Source of the DNA: an uncultured Prevotella sp.
GTDB lineage: Bacteria; Bacteroidota; Bacteroidia; Bacteroidales; Bacteroidaceae
Direction of reading: 5' to 3'
Assembly: GCA_938018155.1 (NCBI GenBank)
Contig: CALIIG010000116.1
Span: forward strand, 1 to 8,102
DNA: 8,102 nucleotides
Positions within the stretch are counted from its first letter, which is position 1. Every line of letters begins with the position of its first letter. A program made the translations under genes and the position numbers. A model generated the notes under the pieces. It had not been told where the DNA came from. It saw only the letters and a list, made by a program, of their open reading frames with translations, and ran no database searches. Positions 1-7,282 of the stretch are shown piece by piece.

Positions 1-42
1 CAGCCAACGGTTTATCTTGATTAAGTCGCCTTCCGTTCTCAT
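1..42 (-). CDS. lpxK: Start of a probable tetraacyldisaccharide 4'-kinase gene (partial, 14 codons)
   Basis: Reading the minus strand from an ATG at 42-40, an open frame runs off the window edge and encodes MRTEGDLIKINRWL. The pattern I-K-I-x-x-W-L close to the N-terminus resembles what I recall of Bacteroidales LpxK, where it precedes a P-x-S-W-L-Y-G stretch. From memory, lpxK also lies directly downstream of sppA in many Bacteroidales. LpxK phosphorylates the 4' position of the lipid A disaccharide at the inner membrane. An AAGG lies just ahead of the ATG and there is a 160-base gap from the sppA stop. The P-loop and everything else diagnostic lie outside the window, so the call rests on a short N-terminal resemblance plus remembered synteny. 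It could be another gene. Confidence 0.5.
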   Translation of the reverse strand, partial: MRTEGDLIKINRWL

Positions 43-202
43 ACCTTATTATATTATGACATGTGGCTTATAATGTTGCATGAGACAGTCTTTTATACTG
101 CATCAAACAGTTTGTTCTTTTCTGCCAAATAATATAATTCCTATTTACTTACTTGTTGAATTAATATTTTCTTGCGTTAGCAAGTAATAATCAATACACT
201 GC

Positions 203-1978
203 TTAGTTCACTTGAAGCCTGAACGGCATACGAGCCTGCACGGCATCCATTTGCTGTAAACTTCGTGTTAACATAAAGGGTTCATACAGCGATCCCAGCG
301 CAAGACGAAGCTGTTCGTCGAGGAAATTGTTTCTTGAAGTCCCGCTATTCAGCAACTGTTCAACAACGCCCATTGGCTCCGGGTACGATTCTGCATACCA
401 TGTCTTCACCTTTGCAAGCTGTGCAGCCTTGGCAACGGCGCGGTCTAAGCCGCCCAATTCGTCAACAAGTTTAATCTTTAAAGCGTCTTCTCCTAAGTAA
501 ACATGCCCTTGAGCCAACTCTTCTACGCGCTCCATTGAAAGTTTTCTACCGGCAGCAACTCTGCTCTTAAAAAGCATATAGCCACGGTTTACGCTCGTTT
601 GGATAAAACCCATCTGTTCAGTTGTCATAGGAATATCAGTTGAGCCGAATGTAGAATTGCGGTTGGTTTTTACCTCATCATACTTTATTCCGAGTTTCTT
701 TGTCATCAAATCGGTTTTGTTAAACACCATGCCGAATATACCAATACTTCCCGTAAGCGTTGTGGGTTCTGCAAAAATATAGTTGGCTGCGCAGCTAAGG
801 TAATAGGCTCCCGAGGCTGCAGCTCCACCCATTGAGACAACAACGGGTTTCTTTTCTTTCAGTTTCATTACGGCATGCCACAATTGTTCGGATGCGTAGG
901 CAGAACCACCGCCCGAGTTTACGCGAATAACCACGGCTTTAATATCATCATTATCGGCCAGGCTTTCGAGGTCGTCGCACATGTCTTGCCCCGAAATGTA
1001 TTGGTTATTCTGCAATATTGCCTGTTTAGGTGTTTTATTAACGATGTCGCCGTAGGCATAATAAACAGCCACTTCGTCGCCATTTGTCTCTTCTTTTATA
1101 TTGGCCATGTCGGCTACACTAAGCTGATTAACAGCATCGTCATCGCCCAGACCCAGCTTCTTTTTAATCACATTTTTTATTTCATCGTTGTATAACAAGC
1201 CGTCAACCATTTTGTATTTCACCATGTTTTCGGCTGGTTCCATTGATATTAAACGGTCAGCGTAAGCGTTTAGTGTGCTTACATTGATGCCACGGCTCTG
1301 GCTTACGGCCTGACAAATTGTATTCCACCATCCGCCGATATAGCGTTCTGTCTGTTGCCTGCTCGGCTCGCTCATCCTGTCTTCTGTAAATGGTTCGGTG
1401 GCACTTTTGTACTTACCACACTTAAACGGTATAATTTTTACGCCCACTTTAGCCAACACATCTTTGTAAAATGCTATCTGGCCACCTATACCGTGCCAGT
1501 CAATCGCACCTTCATGATTAAGGTAAATCTTATCGGCAACGCTGGCAATATAGTATGTTCCTTGCGAAAAGTCTTCACCATAAGCAATGATCCATTTGCC
1601 CGATTTCTTAAAATCGATCAACGCATCACGCAATTCTTGCATCTGTGCCATGTCGGCGGCCAGTGCTCCTCCTTCAATATAAATACCTTTAATATCGTTG
1701 TTCGTTTTTGCCTTTTTGATGGCGGCCAGTGTTTCCTGCAGTCCTATTGTACCGTTGTCGCCGTCTGAAAACAGATTGGTTATTTCGTTCTCTGTATCCT
1801 GTTCTTCCATTATTCCGTCGAGTTTCAGTACAAGAACAGAGTTGTCGCTCGTAGATTGGGTGGCCTCAGTTGAAGCAATCATGCCTACAATACCCATAAT
1901 TCCGATAACGCTAACGATAACCGAGAACAACATCAACCCTACAACGGTTGCGCCAACATTTTTAAAAAAGTCTTTCAT
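203..1978 (-). CDS. sppA: Signal peptide peptidase SppA, 67K type
   Basis: This 591-residue serine protease degrades leftover signal peptides at the periplasmic face of the inner membrane. The N-terminus has a short charged start and one hydrophobic segment at about residues 12-35, the expected membrane anchor. Two tandem S49 peptidase-like halves follow. The first half carries the G-K-Y-K-S-A-T-E-P-F motif, whose second lysine (Lys191) matches catalytic Lys209 of E. coli SppA. The second half carries G-G-A-A-A-S-G, whose Ser389 matches catalytic Ser409, followed by T-L-T-G-S-I-G-I-F-G at 407-416. The length is normal for the long, duplicated family rather than the short Gram-positive or archaeal form. 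Both catalytic residues are present and the frame is intact, so the enzyme is probably active. The gene diverges from groES and has its own promoter. The start is the first in-frame ATG, directly ahead of the anchor. Confidence 0.96.
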   Translation of the reverse strand: MKDFFKNVGATVVGLMLFSVIVSVIGIMGIVGMIASTEATQSTSDNSVLVLKLDGIMEEQDTENEITNLFSDGDNGTIGLQETLAAIKKAKTNNDIKGIYIEGGALAADMAQMQELRDALIDFKKSGKWIIAYGEDFSQGTYYIASVADKIYLNHEGAIDWHGIGGQIAFYKDVLAKVGVKIIPFKCGKYKSATEPFTEDRMSEPSRQQTERYIGGWWNTICQAVSQSRGINVSTLNAYADRLISMEPAENMVKYKMVDGLLYNDEIKNVIKKKLGLGDDDAVNQLSVADMANIKEETNGDEVAVYYAYGDIVNKTPKQAILQNNQYISGQDMCDDLESLADNDDIKAVVIRVNSGGGSAYASEQLWHAVMKLKEKKPVVVSMGGAAASGAYYLSCAANYIFAEPTTLTGSIGIFGMVFNKTDLMTKKLGIKYDEVKTNRNSTFGSTDIPMTTEQMGFIQTSVNRGYMLFKSRVAAGRKLSMERVEELAQGHVYLGEDALKIKLVDELGGLDRAVAKAAQLAKVKTWYAESYPEPMGVVEQLLNSGTSRNNFLDEQLRLALGSLYEPFMLTRSLQQMDAVQARMPFRLQVN

Positions 1979-2016
1979 ACAAGTTAATTATGTATTTTAA
2001 AAAAGGTGATTGCATG

Positions 2017-2047
2017 CAAATATACGGCAATTTATCCAAATAAAAAC
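2017..2047 (-). promoter_or_regulatory. Promoter for sppA (Bacteroidetes -7 element TATATTTG)
   Basis: On the minus strand, TATATTTG (2024 down to 2017) matches the Bacteroidetes primary sigma -7 consensus TAnnTTTG exactly. A T-run at 2046-2042, preceded by G, lies about 18-20 bases upstream, where the -33 TTTG/TTG element is expected; it is T-rich rather than exact. Transcription would begin near 2010, giving a leader of roughly 30 bases before the ATG at 1978. The leader contains no convincing Shine-Dalgarno sequence, as is usual in this phylum. Confidence 0.6.
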
Positions 2048-2095
2048 AGAAAAATGCTATTTTGTTATGAAAACGCTTATTCTGCCGTAATGGTG

Positions 2096-2133
2096 TGACA
2101 AAACTGTCATTATGCCGACTGACAAACTTGTCA
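2096..2133. promoter_or_regulatory. Tandem 14-base palindromes upstream of groES, candidate operator
   Basis: Two related palindromes lie about 95-130 bases ahead of groES: TGACAAAACTGTCA at 2096-2109 and TGACAAACTTGTCA at 2120-2133. They are identical at 12 of 14 positions, each has TGACA/TGTCA arms, and their starts are 24 bases apart, a little over two helical turns. This is the form expected of a dimeric regulator binding two sites on one DNA face. No CIRCE (HrcA) operator is visible. A weak promoter-like pair, TTG at 2128-2130 and TAATTGG at 2152-2158, would place the second palindrome over the -33 region, which would fit repression. The regulator is unknown, and a role in the divergent sppA gene cannot be excluded. 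Confidence 0.5.
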
Positions 2134-2227
2134 CTTTAGCCCTTTACGCCGTAATTGGCACGTTTTTCGTTAAAAGCACGGTGTATTTCAATATGAATTA
2201 CATAACCAAACATTAATTATAATTACA

Positions 2228-2503
2228 ATGATGAAGATTAAACCATTAGCAGACAGAGTGCTGGTACTTCCTGCACCAGCTGAAGAAAAGGTAGGAGGAA
2301 TCATTATTCCCGACACAGCCAAAGAGAAACCACAACGCGGTAAGGTTGTAGCTGTTGGCGGAGGTACTAAAGACGAAACCATGGTGCTCAAAGCAAACGA
2401 CACTGTTCTGTATGGCAAATACGCCGGAACCGAGCTTGAGTGCGATGGCGAGAAGTATCTTATGATGCGTCAAAGTGATGTCCTCGCAGTGGTAGAAGAC
2501 TAA
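2228..2503 (+). CDS. groES: Co-chaperonin GroES (Hsp10)
   Basis: GroES forms the heptameric lid of the cytoplasmic GroEL chamber. The 91-residue product opens with the family signature I-K-P-L-A-D-R-V-L (residues 4-12). It has the mobile loop that docks on GroEL at about residues 19-33, with the hydrophobic G-G-I-I-I-P contact, and ends with the typical S-D-V-L-A-V-V core strand. The length is normal. Two ATG codons are adjacent (2228 and 2231). From memory, related proteins usually start M-x-I-K-P-L-A-D, so the second ATG may be the real start, giving 90 residues. There is no Shine-Dalgarno sequence; the leader is A/T-rich. groEL follows after 72 bases with no terminator between, so the two genes form the usual groESL operon. 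Confidence 0.97.
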   Translation: MMKIKPLADRVLVLPAPAEEKVGGIIIPDTAKEKPQRGKVVAVGGGTKDETMVLKANDTVLYGKYAGTELECDGEKYLMMRQSDVLAVVED

Positions 2504-2563
2504 TAAAATGTTTAGCAAACAAGCTAAAAACGAAATAATTAATTTATACAATCGAAGTAATAA

Positions 2564-4192
<1,629 letters not shown>

Positions 4193-4213
4193 ACATAAAC
4201 CTTATAATAAAAG

Positions 4214-4251
4214 AAAGAGGGTACAGGTGTAATGCCTGTATCCTCTTTTTT
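4214..4251 (+). terminator. Intrinsic terminator of the groESL operon
   Basis: Starting 22 bases after the groEL stop, AAAGAGG (4214-4220) and TACAGG (4222-4227) pair with CCTGTA (4235-4240) and CCTCTTT (4242-4248). A G-T wobble between the two blocks gives a continuous 14-pair stem with a 7-base loop. The 3' arm runs straight into a T tract (4246-4251). This is a textbook rho-independent terminator and separates groESL from the downstream gene group. Confidence 0.93.
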
Positions 4252-4297
4252 ATTTGTTGAGCTTTTTGTTTTGGAAAGTTTCTGCCATTATGGCGTA

Positions 4298-4395
4298 TTG
4301 TTCGTTGTTCGACGGCCGTCAGCAGCGCGTACGACGGCCGTCATACCCATTGTTCGACGGCCGCCAGCAGCGCGTATGGCGGCCGTCGAACAATG
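4298..4395. repeat. GC-rich REP-like double hairpin repeat
   Basis: A 27-base unit, beginning TTGTTCGACGGCCG and ending CAGCAGCGCGTA, occurs at 4305-4331 and again at 4350-4376, exactly 45 bases apart and with one mismatch (T4319 versus C4364). In the first copy the self-complementary decamer GACGGCCGTC stands at 4311-4320 and 4333-4342, making a 10-pair stem. In the second copy the arms are longer and perfect: 4348-4366 pairs with 4377-4395 over 19 base pairs around the 10-base loop GCAGCGCGTA. An extra TTGTTCG lies in tandem at 4298-4304. The block is much richer in GC than its A/T-rich surroundings. It has no coding capacity and lies between a terminator and a promoter, as REP-type intergenic palindromes or small MITEs do. 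It could also insulate or process transcripts. Confidence 0.8.
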
Positions 4396-4567
4396 AACAG
4401 ATTATTGTTAAGCGGTAGCCGTATTGTTGTTGAATATGGATAAATATGGCGTAATGTAAAACACGTTATATTGCACGGTAAATGTAATATCGTTTTATGG
4501 GTAGTGATATTACGCCTGTATGTTCGTATTTTATAAGGCATAAGAAGCATGAATGAAAAGAAAATAC
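4396..4567. other. Gene-free A/T-rich intergenic stretch
   Basis: Between the hairpin repeat and the next promoter I see no gene, tRNA or recognised riboswitch. GGCGTAAT (4448-4455) and ATTACGCC (4509-4516) are perfect complements and could form a long-range 8-pair stem. The word TATGGCGTA occurs at 4445-4453 and also on the far side of the repeat at 4289-4297. ATTGTT-rich fragments just after the repeat may be decayed copies of it. None of this is enough for a functional call. Confidence 0.4.
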
Positions 4568-4575
4568 TATCTTTG
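4568..4575 (+). promoter_or_regulatory. Promoter -7 element TATCTTTG for the downstream gene group
   Basis: TATCTTTG matches the Bacteroidetes -7 consensus TAnnTTTG exactly and is followed by CAG, a common continuation in this phylum. It ends five bases before the ATG at 4580, so the transcript would start at or next to that codon and be leaderless or nearly so. No good -33 TTG is present 19-21 bases upstream (around 4543-4548), which lowers confidence. If used, it rules out the earlier in-frame ATG at 4553 as a start for this transcript. Confidence 0.55.
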
Positions 4576-4579
4576 CAGT

Positions 4580-4819
4580 ATGAAAATCAAAATTCGTCTG
4601 GATTGGAAAAAAGCCGTCATCTTCCTGCTGGTATCGGGCGGGCTGGTTTATCTTACCCGTTCGGTACTGATGTCGGCAGGTGTACTGATGCTGCTTTTTG
4701 TGGTTGATGCACTGATAGCAAACTATGAATACCGTCAGCAAACGCGTCGTATATTTGAAGATTTACGGCGCGAAAAGATGGATGAGGAGAACAAACCAGC
4801 CGAAAACAACCGCCGATGA
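4580..4819 (+). CDS. Small two-helix membrane protein of unknown function
   Basis: I do not recognise this 79-residue protein. A short basic N-terminus (M-K-I-K-I-R-L-D-W-K-K) precedes two hydrophobic segments, at about residues 12-26 and 29-47, joined by a very short turn containing T-R-S. A highly charged, probably cytoplasmic tail (residues 49-79, with R-R-I-F-E-D-L-R-R-E-K) follows and may be helical. The start at 4580 is preferred because an exact -7 promoter element sits at 4568-4575; an in-frame ATG at 4553 would add nine residues. The stop overlaps the start of the kinase-RapZ gene in an ATGA, so the two are probably translationally coupled. That coupling suggests a joint role, perhaps placing the partner at the membrane, but no function can be read from the sequence. 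Confidence 0.72.
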   Translation: MKIKIRLDWKKAVIFLLVSGGLVYLTRSVLMSAGVLMLLFVVDALIANYEYRQQTRRIFEDLRREKMDEENKPAENNRR

Positions 4820-6372
4820 AAGAGCTGACCGAATTATATGTGCGATGGGCAGGACACCGGCCGGCAGGCGTAGAGAAACTCGAAGGTGCCGGCAGCAATC
4901 GCCAGTATTATCGTTTTACCGACGACAAGGGGGCGACGGTGATAGGTGTTATTGGCACCAGCAAGGACGAAGACCACGCTTTTATATATCTTGCCAGACA
5001 CTTTATGCAGCGTCGTCTGCCCGTTCCGCAGCTGCTTGCAGCCAGTGAAGACGAGATGAGATACCTGCAAAGCGACCTTGGCAACGTTTCGCTTTTCGAC
5101 GCTATCAAGGGCGGACGCGAAGCCGGCGGACGCTATAACTTGGCCGAGCAGCGTCTGTTGAAGCGCACAATACGTGAGCTGCCGAACATCCAGATAAGGG
5201 GAGCGGCAGGGCTCGACTGGAGCAACTGTTATCCTCAACCCGTATTTGATGAGGACAGTGTGCTGTTCGACCTGAACTATTTTAAATATTGTTTCCTCAA
5301 GCCTACAGAGTTAGACTTTCACGAATTAAAGCTCGAGGCCAGCTTTCGACGCTTTGCAAAGGACCTGACATCAGAGCCAAGCGAGAGCTTTCTTTACCGC
5401 GACTTTCAGGCTCGCAATGTAATGCTCGACGCGAAAGGGCAGCCGTTCTTCATCGATTTTCAGGGTGGGCGCAAGGGACCGTTCTATTATGACCTGGCCT
5501 CCTTTCTGTGGCAGGCATCGGCTAAGTACCCGTTTAAGCTGCGTCGTGAGCTGATAGCCGAATACTATAACTCGCTAAAGCGATACATAGAGGTGCCTAC
5601 GCTGCGCCATTTTGCCGACCGTTTAACGCTGTTTGTGCTGTTTCGTACGCTTCAGGTGCTTGGTGCCTATGGCTTTAGAGGCTATTTTGAGCACAAGCAA
5701 CACTTTATAGACAGCATACCTCCTGCTATGGACAACCTGCGCGACTTGCTGAAACTGCGTGAAACGGTGCTGCCTTATCCCTATCTGCGCGATGTTTTGC
5801 AGAGGCTTGCTGATATGCCACAGTTTGCCCATCGCGAAGCACCCATCCAACCGCGAAAGGATGGTTTCAAAACCACATCGGCCGATATTTACCCCCTTAA
5901 CCCGCAGGACGGACTGCCAACTTTCTCAAAATACGATGGCAAGGGGCCGTTAAAGGTTACGGTTTACAGCTTTTCGTACAAGCGTGGCATACCTGAAGAC
6001 CCGTCGGGTAACGGCGGAGGATATGTGTTCGACTGCCGTTCGACGCACAATCCGGGACGTTATGAGCCTTATAAAAAGCTTACAGGCCTGGACGAACCCG
6101 TTATACGCTTTCTTGAAGACGACGGCGAAATAGTAGACTTTCTGGAACACGTTTATGCCCTTGCCGACAAGCATGTGGCACGATATATACAGCGCGGGTT
6201 TACCCATTTGATGTTTTGCTTTGGCTGTACGGGCGGCCAGCATCGCAGTGTATACAGTGCACAGCACCTCGCTGAGCACATAAGCCAGAAGTTTGGCGTT
6301 GAGGTTCATGTTGTTCATCGTGAGCAAAACATCGAACAGGTTATGCCGGCGCGAAACGTTCAGAATGTGTAG
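4816..6372 (+). CDS. AmgK-like sugar kinase fused to a RapZ C-terminal domain
   Basis: The 518-residue protein has two parts. Residues 1 to about 320 are an aminoglycoside phosphotransferase (APH)-fold kinase. It has a nucleotide-loop-like G-A-G-S-N-R-Q-Y-Y-R (24-33), a catalytic loop Y-R-D-F-Q-A-R-N (Asp196, Asn201; tyrosine replaces the usual histidine of H-x-D) and a metal-binding I-D-F-Q-G-G-R-K-G-P (Asp214). The I-D-F-Q...G-P...Y-D-L-A-S pattern resembles AmgK, which phosphorylates MurNAc and GlcNAc at C1. Residues from about 378 to 505 match the RapZ C-terminal domain: Y-S-F-S-Y-K-R-G-I-P, Y-V-F-D-C-R, T-G-L-D-E-P-V and G-C-T-G-G-Q-H-R-S-V-Y (470-480). In E. coli that domain binds glucosamine-6-phosphate and small RNAs. 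The RapZ N-terminal P-loop domain is absent; the kinase takes its place. The MurU-like gene follows after 45 bases. Cytoplasmic location is expected. The sugar substrate and any RNA binding are inference. Confidence 0.85.
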   Translation: MKELTELYVRWAGHRPAGVEKLEGAGSNRQYYRFTDDKGATVIGVIGTSKDEDHAFIYLARHFMQRRLPVPQLLAASEDEMRYLQSDLGNVSLFDAIKGGREAGGRYNLAEQRLLKRTIRELPNIQIRGAAGLDWSNCYPQPVFDEDSVLFDLNYFKYCFLKPTELDFHELKLEASFRRFAKDLTSEPSESFLYRDFQARNVMLDAKGQPFFIDFQGGRKGPFYYDLASFLWQASAKYPFKLRRELIAEYYNSLKRYIEVPTLRHFADRLTLFVLFRTLQVLGAYGFRGYFEHKQHFIDSIPPAMDNLRDLLKLRETVLPYPYLRDVLQRLADMPQFAHREAPIQPRKDGFKTTSADIYPLNPQDGLPTFSKYDGKGPLKVTVYSFSYKRGIPEDPSGNGGGYVFDCRSTHNPGRYEPYKKLTGLDEPVIRFLEDDGEIVDFLEHVYALADKHVARYIQRGFTHLMFCFGCTGGQHRSVYSAQHLAEHISQKFGVEVHVVHREQNIEQVMPARNVQNV

Positions 6373-6417
6373 CGGTGTGTATTATTATAATAAGGTGTAA
6401 ATACCGAAAGCAGAAAG

Positions 6418-7254
6418 ATGAAACAAGCCATGATATTTGCAGCGGGTTTGGGAACCCGGCTAAAGCCCCTTACTGATACAATGCCCAAGGCCTTGGTAAG
6501 GGTGGGGGGAGAACCGCTGCTGAAACATGTTATATTTGGCTTGCGCGATGCAGGTTTCGAGCGCATTGTGGTGAACGTTCACCACTTTGCAAGCCAAATC
6601 GTTACGTATCTTGAGCAAAACCATAATTTTGATATGGATATTCGTATCAGCGACGAAACCGGCGGCCTGCTCGATACGGGGGGCGGCATTAAAAGGGCAG
6701 CCGCGTTGTTTGACAGGCGTTATCCCATCCTTATTCATAATGTAGACATATTGAGCAACGTCAATTTGGCACGCTTTTACACGCTTGATGAAAAGGTGAT
6801 GTGCCCCGGTTGCGGTGTGCCCCACCTCATGGCGGGAGCCCGACTGCTGGTAAGCTGGCGCAAAACCAGACGCTATTTGGTGTTCAATAAGGCGATGCGG
6901 CTTGTAGGATGGGTAAATGTAGAAACGGGCGAAATAAAGACACCGTTCGATGAAGTGCGCACCGAGCTTCAAACCGTAGCCTATCCTTATGCCATCGGTA
7001 CAACGCCAAAGCCCATAACCGGGCACCTTTTGATCTATGCTTTCAGTGGTATTCACATGTTCTATCCGCGCATGTTCCCGCTGATGGACGGCTGTCCGGA
7101 GAAGTTTCCCATACTTGATTTCTATCTCAATAACTGCAAAAACATTCCTGTTCAGGGCGTAGTGAAGACTGATTTACAGCTGATGGATGTTGGGAAATCA
7201 GACACTTTGCACGATGCCGACGCCTTTTTGCAGAGACTTAAACAAAATAACTGA
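6418..7254 (+). CDS. MurU-like sugar-1-phosphate nucleotidyltransferase
   Basis: This 278-residue cytoplasmic enzyme has the N-terminal nucleotidyltransferase signature [17 protein letters not shown] (8-24), with the pyrophosphorylase Arg and Lys. It also has D-T-G-G-G-I-K (86-92), H-N-V-D-I-L (107-112, Asp110 likely metal-binding) and a late L-M-D-V-G-K-S-D (255-262, Asp257 the probable second metal ligand). There is no left-handed beta-helix acyltransferase domain of the GlmU type, and the size suits MurU, which makes UDP-MurNAc from MurNAc-1-phosphate and UTP. Its place directly after an AmgK-like kinase supports that role. Alternatives are other sugar-1-phosphate transferases such as HddC- or RmlA-like enzymes. 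One oddity is a segment at about 122-139 with a C-P-G-C motif, between the H-N-V-D strand and the conserved W-R-K-T-x-R-Y-L. A purine-rich AGAAAG immediately precedes the ATG. Confidence 0.82.
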   Translation: MKQAMIFAAGLGTRLKPLTDTMPKALVRVGGEPLLKHVIFGLRDAGFERIVVNVHHFASQIVTYLEQNHNFDMDIRISDETGGLLDTGGGIKRAAALFDRRYPILIHNVDILSNVNLARFYTLDEKVMCPGCGVPHLMAGARLLVSWRKTRRYLVFNKAMRLVGWVNVETGEIKTPFDEVRTELQTVAYPYAIGTTPKPITGHLLIYAFSGIHMFYPRMFPLMDGCPEKFPILDFYLNNCKNIPVQGVVKTDLQLMDVGKSDTLHDADAFLQRLKQNN

Positions 7255-7282
7255 CGGTTACTCACTTTACAATAACAATACA

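Noticed and set aside
149..187. Hairpins downstream of sppA (CTTGC-GTTA-GCAAG at 171-184, and outer TTACTTG/CAAGTAA at 149-155 and 181-187) as an intrinsic terminator
   Set aside because: The inner stem is only five pairs, the outer stem spans a long loop and shares bases with it, and neither strand shows a T tract after the stem.
875..1768. Plus-strand open frames inside sppA, and minus-strand frames inside groEL, the kinase-RapZ gene and the nucleotidyltransferase gene
   Set aside because: They lie wholly within strongly recognised genes, encode nothing familiar and have no promoter or start context of their own.
2030..2227. A CIRCE (HrcA) operator or an exact TAnnTTTG promoter for groES
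   Set aside because: No TTAGCACTC-N9-GAGTGCTAA is present. The closest -7 matches, TATTTTG at 2058-2064 (one base short) and TAATTGG at 2152-2158, are too weak to annotate as promoters.
4298..4395. A CRISPR array
   Set aside because: There are only two units, the repeats form nested palindromes, and the intervening bases are not spacer-like in length or variety.
4341..4741. Minus-strand open frames across the hairpin repeat and the small membrane protein gene
   Set aside because: One runs through the palindromic repeat, and both are Cys-, His- and Tyr-rich low-quality translations with no domain resemblance. They are best explained as chance frames.
6781..6850. A compensated frameshift in the MurU-like gene as the source of the C-P-G-C segment
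   Set aside because: Reading the other two frames through this stretch meets stops and does not restore a better match to the family, so the frame appears intact.
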